Origin: Orbilia blumenaviensis
Taxonomy: Eukaryota > Ascomycota > Orbiliomycetes > Orbiliales > Orbiliaceae
Length of the DNA stretch: 64,000 nucleotides
Assembly: GCA_036872755.1 (NCBI GenBank)
Contig: JAVHNS010000012.1
Location: forward strand, 868,001-932,000
Reading direction: 5' to 3'
In this document: positions 37,442-49,516 of the stretch, piece after piece
How the letters are laid out: each line of letters opens with the position of its first letter
How positions within the stretch are numbered: the first letter of the stretch is position 1
Made by a program: the position numbers and the translations under genes
Notes under the pieces: generated by a model
The model's database searches: none
Told to the model about the DNA's origin: nothing
The model's input: only the letters and a program-made list of their open reading frames with translations

Positions 37442-37484
37442 ATGATGACGGTGGAACCGACCAGTATGACGAAAAGGGCGAGAG
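37442..37484 (+). other. Candidate first coding exon of the CAF120-like gene
   Basis: An ATG at 37442 opens 14 codons and ends in phase 1 at G|GTATGT (37485), exactly the phase required by the acceptor at 38558. Joined, it would read MMTVEPTSMTKRAR then A-FSATFFNRDR, plausible for the basic Ser/Arg-rich N-terminus of these proteins. A T19-GCAATCCAG acceptor-like signal lies 43 nt upstream, so the exon may itself be spliced to a leader. The implied 1073-nt intron is long for a filamentous fungus. An alternative ATG at 38294 with a GTGAGC donor also fits the phase. Confidence 0.35.
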
Positions 37485-38557
37485 GTATGTCCATGTTCAT
37501 TCATGCGCAACTGCAATATCATATCAATTCCATCCCGTACATTCGTTCGGCCCTGCCCTGTTTCTACCCTGTTTCTACCCTGTTCCGCCCTGCCCTGCCC
37601 TGCCTTGCATTTGATTGATTGATTGATTGATTTTTATTTTATCAATCTGTTTGTCTGGATGCTGTTTGTCAGGGACGACCCGACCCTTCGCGCTGGGAGA
37701 ACCAAAAGAGATCGAAATTATTGCCATTCTGTCGCACCCGAAACATGGGTCCGGGCAGTGTGAGTGAGCGAGTGAGCATGTGTGTGTGTGTCTGTCTCTG
37801 TGTAATTGTACAGTTACATGCACATATGTTCATGTCCATGTTATCATGCCTACATGGACGGCTGAACTGGTACCTACAGCGGAGCGGGCCCAGATGCATC
37901 TTTCCGGGAAGACTTATTTCCTGCACCTTCCTGTCATGTCATGTCAACCTTGACAAGGCAAAGAGCAGGCCGCCCAGCCCAGCCCCAGATATCACAATTT
38001 ACAATTACTCGACGATCGAAATCTGGGCTTTCTCTTGGGCCCTCTCTGCTCTGCTCTGCTCTGTACCTCTCACACTTTCTCCGCACGCTCTCGCTGCTGA
38101 CGAGAGGAAGCGCTGCCATTTTCGGCCCGGAGTGAGCTTGGTGGTCCCATTTTTGGTGCTAAGCCCAGATCTAGCGATGCAGTTTCAGCCTTAACCCATT
38201 CCCACCCCTCCACATCCATCCACGGCTGTGAGCTAAGGGCTACCCCTTGGCTGACTCCAGGAGGGCCTGTTACCTGTCTACGCACTCGACTCCATGTATA
38301 CGTACATTTTTTTTGGTCTTTTACTATTCAACGGCACGTTGCGTGAGCATGTGCGCCGTTCGTCCCTGTTAATGTTCTCCCTCGTTCCCGTTCTCCTTTT
38401 TGGCTGCATGCCGTATGCCACCCTATCCCACCCTGAAGAGCAATTTTTAGTTACTTTTGTGTCCTGTCTTCCACAATACAACCTAGCTCCAGCCCAAAGT
38501 CAAAGTTACTAATTAACGACCTTGCCGTTTTTCTTCTTCCTTTTCTTTAAATACTAG

Positions 38558-41500
38558 CCTTCTCCGCTACCTTCTTCAACCGTGACCGTACGACCTCGTC
38601 CAACTCATCGCCTGGGCCTGCTTCGCCAACTAAACCGTTGGGTGCCGAGTCCTTCCCGTCCAACTCAACATCCCATTCCACCCCTCCGAACGACTCGCCG
38701 GCACCTACCGCGAGGCGAACCAGCCGGTCCGGTCAGCCACGGCCCACGAGCGTTATAAACCCGTTCGCCATGAGTAACGGGGCCGGAGGAAGCGGTGTTC
38801 TGGAGGGAGACATCCTACCAGAAATGGTAGGTGTCTTTAAGTATCTCGGAGAGCACGCTCAGAAGGTATACCACGAAGGGTACTTTCAAAAATTGCATGA
38901 TATGAATCCTGGTGAGTTTGGAATATTTGCTAGTGTTTTTTTTGTTGGCGGTATCACGGATATTGAATAAATCGCTAATTGTTGGGGGGGTTTTATTAGA
39001 TGGATCCGCTGTTCAAAATAGAGAATGGGTTGATTGCTATGCTCAGCTGATTGGTACTGTCCTGACTATCTGGGATGATAGAGCTATTCAAGAGGAGGAG
39101 GAGAGGACAAGGAGAGGATTCCCAACAGAGGCTGGTGCAGTTAAACCTGCCTTTTTGAATCTCACAGACGCTTCGATGAAAATGGTAGGTTGTACCTGTT
39201 GGATCTCCTCTCGGATCACTCACTAACCAGTTACAGATTGATGCTCTCCCACAGAGAGCCAGTGGACCACCGCTGCAGAACGTCCTTAGTTTATCGACTG
39301 CTGGCCGAAACCGATACCTTCTACACTTCGCTTCGGTACCTGAACTGACACAATGGACAGCCGCCATTCGACTGGCCATGTTCGAACACAACTCTTTGCA
39401 AGAGGCATACACAGGAGCACTCATCGCTGCCAAAGGGAGATCAGTAAACACGATTGGGACAATCCTTGAACGATCAAAGTTCAAGATTGAAGATTGGACC
39501 AGAGTCCGTTTTGGCGCCGGTACGCCGTGGAAGCGGTATTGGACCGTAATCACACCGCCGGACGAGAAGGCTTTTCAGAAAGCCAAAAAAGTCGCCAAGA
39601 AGGCTTCAAAACAGGCCGGTGCGCAAATTCAAATGGAGGCAGTCATGGGTGATATCAAATTCTATGAAAACAGCAAGGTCAAGAAGAAGACCCTACCAGT
39701 GGCCACCATTAGCGGTGCCTTCGCTGCCTATGCTGTTTACCCTGAGGCAAAGGCTTTGATAGAACAAAGCACTTTGATCAAAGTCGAAGGAAACATCATC
39801 ATCCACTCTGACCCGCCATTTAGTAGCGAAGGTATCGTCTTCATGATGCCAGATCACCATGCTGCTGTCACAGGCTTCGAAATGATGTTAAGATTCTTGA
39901 TTCCCACATACGATGTCTTCAACTTGTATGGACGACCTAATAGATTGGCTGCGGATTCGATTGACCCCCGAAGCCTAATGTTTGCGTTCCCAAGGGAACC
40001 CAAACTACAATATAGGCTATTAGAGGTCACCGATGTCGCAGGAATTATTAACGAGAATGGAAGCAGTTCCTGGTCGGAAGCCGAGTGGAGAAGGAAGTTG
40101 AAACAGGCAACCTCGAAGGTTCAATTAAGTGGAAGGCTACAACGTGCAAACCTCGCTAGCCCTAGCACAGCTAGTTTGCCGACCCAGATGAAAATCGGGT
40201 CGTCAGTTAGCTTTGATAGCAACACTGGTAGAAACAGTTTTAATACTCAAAGGCCGGGATTGCCAACAATCCAGAGCTATGGGCAACAGAATGGAGAAGC
40301 GGAGAGCTACGGTGTACCTCCTCAGCTTTCTCGGCAAACGAGCCATACAAGAAGCATGTCGGAAGCACAAGCACAGTTTTACCCTCCCCAACAAGGCGGG
40401 TACCCTGCTGCACCACAAGCGCCTCCTCCACCTCCACCCGGTCAAGCGTATGGTAACCCACCAGCGGGATACGTTTCTCCCCAGAATACAGGCTATCAAC
40501 AGCCCCAGGGGGCACCTGTTCCACTGCCACAGAGTTACACAAATGGATACAATAGCCACCCAAATTCGAGACCACCCTCCAGTAGAAGCCAGCGGAGCCA
40601 GATGAGTGGGAGGAGCGGGCAAGGCCCTTCTCCTCAGTCGATGGGATATAGGCAGCCCGGCCCTCAAGGGCAGTATCCTCAGGGACAATACCCTCAAAAT
40701 GGCCCACCAAGTGCATTCCGTGGAGATCCTCGCGGACCTGGCGGTTTCGATCCGAACCTTGGTAACCGTCAACCACCACAACTCCAAACAACTAACCTTG
40801 CTCCTTCCTACCCCATGCCGACTCCTTCCCCAAGTTCTTCGCGGGCCCCACCAGTCCCTGCTCACTCTTTCTCGCCAGTCGCAAACGCTCGCGCTATGTC
40901 GCGGCTTTCCGTTGGAACGCTAGAGATGATGCACGGCAACAATGCTGGGTAAGGCGGAAACGGACCCTCTGGCATATATGACGTACTGACACATTTATTT
41001 AGGCCTATTCCGGCAGACTACCATGCACAAGCCCAGTCACCAACACTTGGCTTCCCCGCTCAGGCCGACGGCGCGCCGGCCCAAAGGGCCAGGTCCTATG
41101 GGTCGACGGACACCTCAACAGATTCTGAACTCTCTAGCGACTCGGATCTAGCAGCCCCCCGTCCTACCTACACAACACAGGGACACAGAGCAAACGGAAG
41201 TATGGCATCCATTACACCGGCTACGGGTGCAATCGCTTCTCGAATTCCTAAATCGAATGATCTTCACACGGACCCGGACGACTTTGACCTTTCCGAGGAG
41301 CTTCGAAGAAAACAGCTAGAAGCAGCCGCAGCCGCAGCCGCAAGGAACGGTGGACACAATGGTTCATACGGGCAGCACCCGCTTCCTCCACTGCCGCCTA
41401 ACGCAGATCAACAGGGATATGGTGGACATTATGCGAATGGACATGATGGCAGTGCACAAAGTGTACGTGGATATTACCAGTAGTCTTCCCTTTGTCGATT

Positions 41501-44453
41501 TTTTTTTTTTTGGTTTGTTTTGGTTTTTCGGTTTTCTTGCGCACTATGGCATCTTTCGGAATCCGGTTAAGTTACCTTCTGTTTCATTTTATCCTCGTGT
41601 TTTGAGCCTGTTTAAACGGATTATCTTGGATGCTACGCACACAAAAAGTAAATACTCTTTTTCCTGCTTGAAGCTGGGATCATGAGTAACCATAGAAAGT
41701 TTCCTTTTAATACTGGAGAGTACACAGAGATTTTTTACCCTTTCCTTTTCAACCTTCATATTTTCCAACCTTTATTATTTAATTATCTCCTATTCCTCAT
41801 TTCACTTGATACACCCGTTTCTGTACATTCTGGCCTGTTTCTATTTCCAGTTTCCAACGTTGCAACCAGATCACTCCGCCACATTCCCACGTGGCATGGC
41901 GTGACTATGAAAATCATGACCCCTTCTTAGAAAAAAAAAGCCATTCCCTTTTATATTGAACTCCAAGTAACGAGACGGTTTTCCTGATAATTTCTTCTCT
42001 CTCCCTCTATGAAACGATGAGGTTTTTTTTCTCTCTTGCGTAAATTATAGAACATTGTACATTCCTCGCCGCCTCAATTACATATAAACACCGATACATC
42101 CGCTACTGCAGTCACTGCAATTACCGCTGCCACCGCTGCCACCGCTGCTGCTGCGCAGACGACGAAGACAACGAAGACGACGGGAAACGCATACGGAGCC
42201 ACGGATCAAAACTTCCCGCGAACGAACGGAGTCGAAGAGCTTGGCCCTGCAGGCATTACGCCACAGACACTGCTTGGCGGTAACCCTAATAACGCCACCA
42301 ACGTCACCGAGGACAAAGATAACAGCAATAGTAATAATAATAATAATAACGATAATAATAATTCGAGCACATCCACGCCGGCCAGTGCCGAAGCAGTAGC
42401 GGACCGGATTTCAAGAATTGATTCCGAAGTATTCAACCGCATCTCCGGTATCAACAAGTCGAACTCAATTTCTCGAAAACCGGTAGGATCGGGACCTGGG
42501 ATCGGGAGGATGAGCAGCATCATGTCCAGACGGAGTGTTTATTCCGTTGGATCGGATAGTGTTAGCGATTACAGTTCGGTGGTGCAGTCACCTGTTGATG
42601 AGGTCAGACGGAAGGAAAGCTTTGATAGCCTGCCGAAACGCAATGGGGTTAAGAAATTTGTGGGGCAGCCGACGGAGGATATGTTGGAGGTTATGATCGG
42701 GGAGACAAAATACGCGGTTACAAAAGTTAGAGGCGTTCAAGACGACCGTCCGACTTCTGGGGACTGGAGTTCATCGGGACAGGTGCCATTATCACCACCA
42801 CCAAAAACTCCAAATTCAAGGCCTGGTACGAGTGCAGGAGAACTGCAAGAACCGGAAAGCACGGTTGTATTCCTAGGTCACGGAAGGGGTATGAGCGTTG
42901 GAGGTGTGGAGGTTGATTTCGGACCAACGGTGAATTTGGGAGGGAAACTGGGGCCGAAGGATAAGAATGTAGCGAAGAAGAAACCGGCACATGATAGGAA
43001 TTTAAGTCGGGATTCCGACGCTGTGGTTGGCAAGCGACGAAGCATTGCTTGGGTGCCTGGAATGGTTAATTTTAATACGAATGCGGCTGGGAATGGAGAC
43101 AACAACAGCAACGCTAGTGATCAGATGGCGTCTGGCGCTACAACGGTGAAAACAGGAAATACTCTTAAGGGCAAGCAGAAAGAAGCAGATGAGCGGGAGA
43201 AGGAGTTCGACGCGGAGAGCTACGTTGGAGCACAGTTTGAGATAGCCCAGCAGACTACCGACGCCATGAGGAACAAACTTTTAAACCAGCATCATCAAAG
43301 GAGTGGGAGCTTGGGGACGGGACAGTTTTTGAGCTTCTTCGGTGGGAGAAGGAAGAGCAAAACTCCCAGCGATGAAGGAGAACAAGCGGGGAGACCAATG
43401 CACTCGAGGACCAACAGCGTCAGTGGAGACCATCTGCGAAGGATTAGTCGTCTCGGAAGCGTTGGTGATCTCTTGAACAGCGGCGGAGGAAGCAGTGGAA
43501 GCAATAGTCCTAACTTAGCAAGCCGCCCTCAAAGCCGATCTGCGAATAAAGAACTCGCTAGCGCGGGTACTCTAAGTCGACCTCCAAGCCAAGGGAATCT
43601 CCTAACCCGTCCAGCAAGTCGTGGGGCATCTCACCTTCTGAGCACGAATAACCCTTCGAGCACAGCGCTGCCACTTCATGCGCTCCCACCACCAATGGTA
43701 GCACCACTACCACCGAGTAGCTATCATCCACCACAAGTCACACCGACAGCAAGTATCTACCACCCCCCTCCACATCTTCAAACCGGCCCTTCCACCCCGT
43801 CAGTAATAGACCACTACGCCATTCACCACCAGCGCAAGCATAGCCAGTCCGGAAACCTCGGCAATGGCAAGCTCTCAGCTGGGGAACAAGAATATATCGC
43901 CCGAACAACCGGCACCCCTCTTCTCGGCCAAAATTGGAACTCCGAAACCTCTAAGATCAAAAAGGCACCGCCTCACAAAGCTGGTCTTCTAGGCCAAATG
44001 GAGAAGCGAGAGAAGGAAAAGAAGGATTTCAAAGAACGCACCAACCGGAATAGTTGGACTGTTCAACAAGCTATGCGCCAAAGGCAAAGCATGGTTGGTA
44101 TGGGAAGTTTAATGCAACAGCAAGCCCAGCAGCAAGCCCAGCAACAAGCTGAGCAGCAAGCCCGGCAACAAGCCTATCAACAACAACAGCAACAGCAAAT
44201 GGGGATGGGGATGGGAATGGGATTTGGATACGGTGGCCAACATATGGGCCAGCCCATGCAACAGCACTATGGGTTCTATGGAAACCAGCAAACGCAGCAG
44301 CAGCAACCACAGAATGCGGCGGCGATTGCAGCATGGAATGCACAGCAACAGCAACAGATGATGATTATGCAGCAGCAGATGACATTGCAAGCGCAGGCGC
44401 AAATGCAGCAGCAACAAATGGGGGACCGCAGGGGTTCATGGCGTTATGGATAA
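38558..44453 (+). CDS. CAF120-like PH-domain protein (partial at 5' end)
   Basis: Homologue of the fungal Caf120/Skg3 family, PH-domain proteins linked to the CCR4-NOT complex and the bud or cell cortex. Exons: 38558-38911, 39000-39184, 39237-40948, 41003-41462 and 42051-44453, all phase-compatible, about 1704 aa plus an unresolved first exon. If no upstream exon is used, the ATG at 38770 gives 1633 aa. A conserved globular N-terminal third includes the PH region (DGSAVQNREWVDCYAQLIGT, then YLLHFASVPELTQWTAAI) and a second PH-like half (WKRYWTVI, VYPEAKALIEQSTLIKVEG). A Pro/Gln/Ser-rich middle follows. The last exon carries the conserved distal block (LSAGEQEYIARTTGTPLL) and ends in a Gln-rich tail. 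I join 41462 to 42051 because the donor GTACGT and the acceptor ATTATAG are both phase 0 and the frame is open from 42051 on. Without splicing, a TAG at 41481 ends a short form. Confidence 0.85.
41463..42050 (+). other. 588-nt intron with in-frame early stop (possible alternative 3' end)
   Basis: Starts GTACGT and ends in a T-rich tract with ATTATAG. Read through, the preceding exon adds six codons (VRGYYQ) and stops at TAG 41481-41483, followed by very T-rich sequence resembling a 3' UTR. It is several times longer than the other introns of this gene (52-88 nt). It may be a retained or terminal-exon alternative that yields a protein lacking the distal half. Confidence 0.55.
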
Positions 44454-46880
44454 AAAATTGCATTTCAATGGAGAGTTGTATTTCTGCATACTACAAAAAA
44501 AAAAGCGTTTATACAGGTGCGAGCGTGCTGGGATCGAGACTGACACTTTAATATTCTGGTTTTCTTTTTGAGTATATTGCATTGTTGGAGCATTTTCTAT
44601 CTCGGAGGAAAAAAGGGTATCAAAAGTGAAACAAAAAAATAGGAATATCTTTTGAAGGGGGGGTGGTATATAGCGTCTGTATCTTTAAATTCCTTGTTAT
44701 CTGGGCATTTTCAACTTTGGCATTTGCCTTCCTTTATATCGTTTTCCTTATCCCTTGCATCTTTATCACTTTTCAAGTTGAAATTTGCACATATTCCTTT
44801 TTTCTCTCTTTTTTGTCTGTATTGTGTATCATTTTCGTCCGCACACCCCTCAAACGCTTGTTTCATGCATCATTATCAGCGGAGATCGAGACTGCATGCG
44901 CATGGCTGAGCTTCTGGAGTTAATTTAATATTATCTTTAAACAAGAACTTCTTTTTAACTCTCAATTGATCCTATTGAATTTGACATTTGATTTTACTTT
45001 GTTGTGACTTTATGCGATCCATTATGCAGCATCTCGTCGATTAATTGCAATGTTACTGCCAGTATGTGTATTATGTCTAGATCTATCAATTTTTAAAAAG
45101 GCGCATTGATGGCCTAGTTTCCGATTTTTATAATATTTACGAATTTGTGATATCGATACGAGCCTTTTGATCTAACCTGCTTGTGGAAGCTGCTTTAGGG
45201 CTCACAAAAAAAACGATAGATCTGTGGAACTAACCTCGTAAAGTTAGCTCGTCAATTGACCGGATATATATAGCCCATACGCAACTATGGTTGAGATAAT
45301 AACAATAGTTCAAGACATGTAATCTTATCTATATGTTATCATGATATCAATCTAGATATCTACACTAGGGAAGGTATGACGTCTGCGCCTCCGCGCGCTA
45401 GATATGAATGCGATACCGTGGTACCACATGCATCAAACATGCATAAGGCTGAAAATCTGTCATAGAGCTGCAGGATGGTATAATCGAGGTAAGGGGGGTG
45501 GTTTAGTCAGCTTGATGTCACAGCCGGAATGGGGCTTATGCCCACGAGGCTTTGGAGATAGTATTGCATGTATGTGTTGGCACTTGAATTCTATAGTTAG
45601 ATATAACTAATCGATAGAATATAAACGTCGATACCTCGCGGGGTGGTAAGTACCACGAGACTACCTAGTAAGTAGTATGCTCATAATTTCCATTCATTAT
45701 GGAACTTTATGTTTGCGATTGTTAATGTGGAAGATTTTATATGCATACATATAGCATTTGCATTTAAGGCAACTGGGCTATCTATCCCGGCCCCCGGCCC
45801 GTGCAGCCAGAATGATATATATATTAAGGCTATGGGTAATTGAATTTCTACGTAGCTACCCTGACTTAAAGAAGTAGTAAAATCCTCTATGTGGGCAAAT
45901 AGTGCTGACTACTGGCGGTGAAGCAAAGATTCTCAAGATCTGATTTATAGTACTACCGTGCAGTATGGACACTGTTTATAAGTATAAGCATATCTGCTTA
46001 TATTATTACCTTGAAGCCATTATAAAAAATTAAGCTTTCTATACCCTCTACTAATATAAGGCATGTCAAGATACCAAATACATATCCATGTCCGAACCGA
46101 GTCCTTAAGGATGATAGGCCACACAACCGCGATGCCCAGGCTTTGCTTTCCTATTCAGGCCTCAAACCCTCCAACTTGCCCCCAAATTTGCTGTTTTGTC
46201 TTGGAATTTTTTTTTTTTTCTTCCTCTTTTCGCCCCAAATATTGATGTTGATAACTGGGGAGAATTGTGGCCAGGATTAGGATTTTCGATTTCCGTCGGA
46301 GTTTTTTTTGTTTGCCATGCTAATCGTAGACATTTATACGAAGTGCTTGTCAAAATTCCTCCTTCAGGGAGGTGTGTTTGGTCAACTAATATTAATATTG
46401 ATCAATTGCTATTATATATTATACGTATACTGCTGGCCGCGTGTGCAGCAAGGCTATAGGAATTCGAACGGGGTTAGAGCCGATCGCGAATACGAGGATA
46501 ATGTCGAAGCCTGCACATTGCACCTGCAGCCAACCCGCTAGCGTTATAACGTTACTATTACTTGGGCTTAAACTTGCTCGTGGATGTGAGGTTTAACTCA
46601 TACTTGGGTACATACTTTACCTTGCAATCCCCGATCTGGGACCCGGCTGACGGTGGATTAACATCCAACATGTCCCGCCAATGTTACACCCACCCGCGTA
46701 TGCATCCTTCGAGATGAGGGCGACTCCTGTTCCTTGGAAAAACCTAAGCCTCGATTTATCCTATAATAAGGCTTGAGTTCTCGGTTGATAGTCGATAACC
46801 AGTAGTCCTTGAACCTTTTTTTCTTTCTTTCTCTCCTTCGATCCTCCGTTATATATTTTCCGCACTGGTTCGGGGTCGAA
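44454..46880. other. Intergenic spacer
   Basis: AT-rich sequence with a T-rich 3' flank after the CAF120-like stop (44570-44830) and several TATATA stretches (45260-45360, 45816-45826). The 72 bases before the CAP10 ATG are pyrimidine-rich with CTTTCTTTCTTTCTCT, a typical leader. No gene or RNA was recognised; ORFs at 44652-44923 and 46658-47051 have no protein character. Confidence 0.6.
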
Positions 46881-48212
46881 ATGTTTGAGTCGGCCAGGGT
46901 GAAGAGAAGCGCCAAGCCCTTCCTTTTCGCCATTATTGCCCTCTTCACGACCTCCTTTGTCGCGCTCACAGTTTACGACCCAACGCTCGTCAAGTTTCAT
47001 GTCGTCGATCGTGTAAAAAACCTCGCGTACCCGTCGCCGGAGACGAATCATATCGACAACAATGTCCTCAATGGTCTTTTGCGCGATACCCAGATCGAGG
47101 CCTCGGCGAACGATACCGTGACGCCGTTTTCACCCCATGATGAACGAAATTTCGTTATGACCGAAAAGCAATGCGAGGCGTCTTTCCCGGGATTATTCGT
47201 CGAGATCGATCGGGTGCTGGAGGATCGCAGGCCGAGGCCTATAACGTTGGACGAACTCGAGGAGGTCAATAATAAGACATATGGGTATTTCAGGGGTATC
47301 ATATATAACCAAGAGTTATATGTGATAAAAATGGTGGACCCTAATTTCTCACGCGGATTTGCGACCCTCATGGCCATGCACCGTGCGATCGTTACATCCC
47401 CGGAGCCACTCCCAAATATAGAGTTCACGTTCAACACCGCCGATTATATCGAAGAGGAACAACCGGTTGCCACGTGGGCCTACGCACGCCGCTACAACGA
47501 TACTATAAATTGGCTCATGCCGGATTTTGGCTACTGGTCCTGGCCGGAGCCCAAAGTCGGTTCTTATAATGAAGTCCGTCTCAAGGCTCGTCTTGCGGAG
47601 AAAGTTGTTCCCTGGGAGAAGAAGATTCCAAAGCTCATCTGGAGAGGTGCAACACTCCAGCTTCCGGTTCGCATAGCGCTGATCGACCGAACAAAGGATG
47701 CACCGTGGGCGGATGTCAAGGCTCTCGACTGGGCGAGCCCCGAGAGTAAGGAAAAGGACCTTATAACCATGTCGGATCACTGCCACTACCGCTTCGTAGC
47801 TCATACGGAAGGGCGTTCTTACTCTGGAAGACTGAAGTATCTACAGCAATGTCGGTCGGTCGTGATAGCTCATAAGCTGGAATGGGTTCAACATTATCAC
47901 TCATTGTTGGTCCCAGATGGCCCTAACCAGAATTACGTGGAGTGCAAACGCGATTTCTCGGATCTGGAGGATGTGATCAACGATTTGACCAAGGATAAGG
48001 AGAAGGCAAAAAGGATCGCAGATAACTCTGTGAACACGTTCCGAGACCGGTACTTGACTCCGGCGGCTGAAACATGCTATTGGAGGAAATTCATCAAGGC
48101 GTGGAGGGCTGTGAGCTTTGAACCAAAATTATTAGATGACAATGGAAACCTTAGGGGTGTTCCTATCGAGTCTTTCATCCTGGAGAGAAGGACCGACTGG
48201 GTTCCGTACTAA
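46881..48212 (+). CDS. CAP10-domain glycosyltransferase, type II membrane protein
   Basis: Single exon, 443 aa, starting at the ATG at 46881; the frame is open upstream but has no earlier ATG. A basic N-terminus (ESARVKRSAK) precedes one hydrophobic segment (about 14-31, FLFAIIALFTTSFVALTV), a signal anchor placing the catalytic part in the Golgi or ER lumen. The C-terminal half is a CAP10/Rumi-type glycosyltransferase domain (about 200-420): IPKLIWRGATLQLPVR, the SGRLKYLQQCRSVVIAH block and the LEWVQHYHSLLVPDGPNQNYVECKRDF region split around residues 345-375. Relatives transfer xylose or glucose to glycans, as in cryptococcal CAP10 and animal Rumi/POGLUT. The donor and acceptor here are unknown; plant-biomass and pathogenic fungi usually carry many paralogues. 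Confidence 0.93.
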   Translation: MFESARVKRSAKPFLFAIIALFTTSFVALTVYDPTLVKFHVVDRVKNLAYPSPETNHIDNNVLNGLLRDTQIEASANDTVTPFSPHDERNFVMTEKQCEASFPGLFVEIDRVLEDRRPRPITLDELEEVNNKTYGYFRGIIYNQELYVIKMVDPNFSRGFATLMAMHRAIVTSPEPLPNIEFTFNTADYIEEEQPVATWAYARRYNDTINWLMPDFGYWSWPEPKVGSYNEVRLKARLAEKVVPWEKKIPKLIWRGATLQLPVRIALIDRTKDAPWADVKALDWASPESKEKDLITMSDHCHYRFVAHTEGRSYSGRLKYLQQCRSVVIAHKLEWVQHYHSLLVPDGPNQNYVECKRDFSDLEDVINDLTKDKEKAKRIADNSVNTFRDRYLTPAAETCYWRKFIKAWRAVSFEPKLLDDNGNLRGVPIESFILERRTDWVPY

Positions 48213-49188
48213 CAGATACATACATACATATATGTGTAATTCATTATAATTCTCTTCGGATGGGTTTAAATTTGACTAGCTTATGTTTTATTTCATGTCT
48301 TTAGCAGCCTCGATGCTTGGATTTAGAGGAGTTAAAAAGGTCTGTTAATGTTAATGTTAAACGTTATATATGTTTCTTTGTAAATTTTACTGAAGTAAGA
48401 ATTAATCATATCAATGCAGTGTACTAGTATGAAGCGTATTGGATGTATTCAAAATTATAAGTTAGCCGTTATATCACTAATTAGACAAGGCCATGGAGCT
48501 GATATCTGCCAAAATGTAAATTTAGCACTGCAAGTGGGGATAAACTGACTGATGCTCAAATGTCGTATCGTGATCTTTGCTTAGTGACATCTTCTCAGAT
48601 ATACTGAGAAACATGTTAATGCACTAGGAGATAGATCGCTGACACTGTAATCTCCTAGAGCTAGATTGATTTCGAATGTTGCCGAACATCCGGCTTTGCC
48701 AATTCAGTCCTCGATTAAGCTATGGTTTACGAGACTAGTCGAAACTATCGTTCCCAAAATCAGGCAATTGACGTCTCGACTGCGAGAAACGACGCAACAC
48801 CGAAGTAAGTCTCGACCAACTCATAGCAGAAAGTAATCCATCAAATAGTATCTCTATTCATCAATTATACACATTCTAACGGGACTGGAATATAAGGATC
48901 CAAATCCAAACAGCCAATACATCACCACGCACAATCAACACTTAACATCTGGACTCGGAACAACGGCAGCCTCAAAACCAACAAAATATGAAAATCGATA
49001 CCCCTGTCTTAATTAACTGTGTGGAGCTGCATAAAAATTTACGTACTTGAAGCACAAAAGAATTCCAATGGAATGTGCAAACCAATCGGGTAGCCCACGT
49101 ACCCACTCGGCACTATAACTTGGCCCCCCACACACACACAAAAAACAAAACTTTACCACATCCAAAACAAAAAAAATGCAAAAAATGA
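48213..49188. other. Intergenic spacer downstream of CAP10
   Basis: AT-rich sequence after the CAP10 stop, with a short TACA repeat (48217-48232) and no ORF or RNA structure I can support. A CACACACACA run (49132-49139) and A-runs close to 49169-49185 belong to the 3' side of the minus-strand 5S gene. Confidence 0.6.
49168..49185 (-). terminator. Pol III T-run terminator of 5S copy 1
   Basis: Just past the 3' end of the 5S gene the minus strand has T6 (complement of 49180-49185) and then T8 (complement of 49169-49176), the simple oligo-T signal used by RNA polymerase III. Confidence 0.75.
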
Positions 49189-49307
49189 ATCTACAACAGG
49201 CGCGATTCCCATATGGTCACCCACTATAGTACTGAGCGCCCGGTACCGGGCTTGAATAGGGCAGAGCGGACGGGATACCTTAATGTCCAGGTCCTATGGT
49301 CGTAGAT
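49189..49307 (-). rRNA. 5S ribosomal RNA, copy 1
   Basis: A 119-nt minus-strand gene with the 5S layout. The 5' end ATCTACGAC pairs with the 3' end GTTGTAGAT (helix I, 9 bp with one G-U). The conserved TCCCGTCCGCTCTGCC block is at about 32-47, the box A-like TCAAGCCC follows, and the GGGTGACCA box C element is at about 86-94. Length matches fungal 5S (118-120 nt). Downstream on the minus strand are T-runs (complement of 49180-49185 and 49169-49176) serving as a Pol III terminator. Dispersed 5S genes outside the rDNA array are usual in filamentous ascomycetes. A second, diverged copy lies 209 nt away in the same orientation. Confidence 0.9.
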
Positions 49308-49499
49308 ATTAACTTCTTTATCAACTGCCTTGATGAAATTGAACTTTTCTGCACAGTTCTAGTAAAAAAGCGAGCTGGAAATAGAAGCTCCACTTGTTCT
49401 TGGCAGTGTATTCGTGTCCAGAGCTCGCTGGCGAAAAGGTTTTCCCTGTAGAGATCCGCATTAGGTACCAAAAAACCCAAAACTAAACAAAAAAGTTGC

Positions 49500-49507
49500 A
49501 AAAAAAA
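49500..49507 (-). terminator. Pol III T-run terminator of 5S copy 2
   Basis: T8 on the minus strand, about 10 nt beyond the 3' end of 5S copy 2, preceded by TTCTTC. Confidence 0.75.
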
Positions 49508-49516
49508 GAAGAATTG

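Larger units (their letters stand above)
32708..38557. other. Long divergent spacer between npl4 and the CAF120-like gene
   Basis: Nearly 5.9 kb with no supported protein gene apart from a candidate leader exon at 37442-37484 (listed separately). Features: A-runs of 27 nt (34321-34347) and about 22 nt (34716-34737); ACATGT/TGTATG alternating repeats (34090-34130); a TTGCAC hexamer array (36551-36592); a TGAT array (37612-37632); and a 19-nt T run (37371-37389) ahead of CAG. Pyrimidine-rich stretches toward 38550 fit a leader intron. The listed ORFs are short and run across homopolymers. Confidence 0.55.

Noticed and set aside
40203..40865. 220-aa and 183-aa antisense ORFs inside the CAF120-like gene
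   Set aside because: Shadow frames of a Pro/Gln/Ser-rich coding exon, with no recognisable domain.
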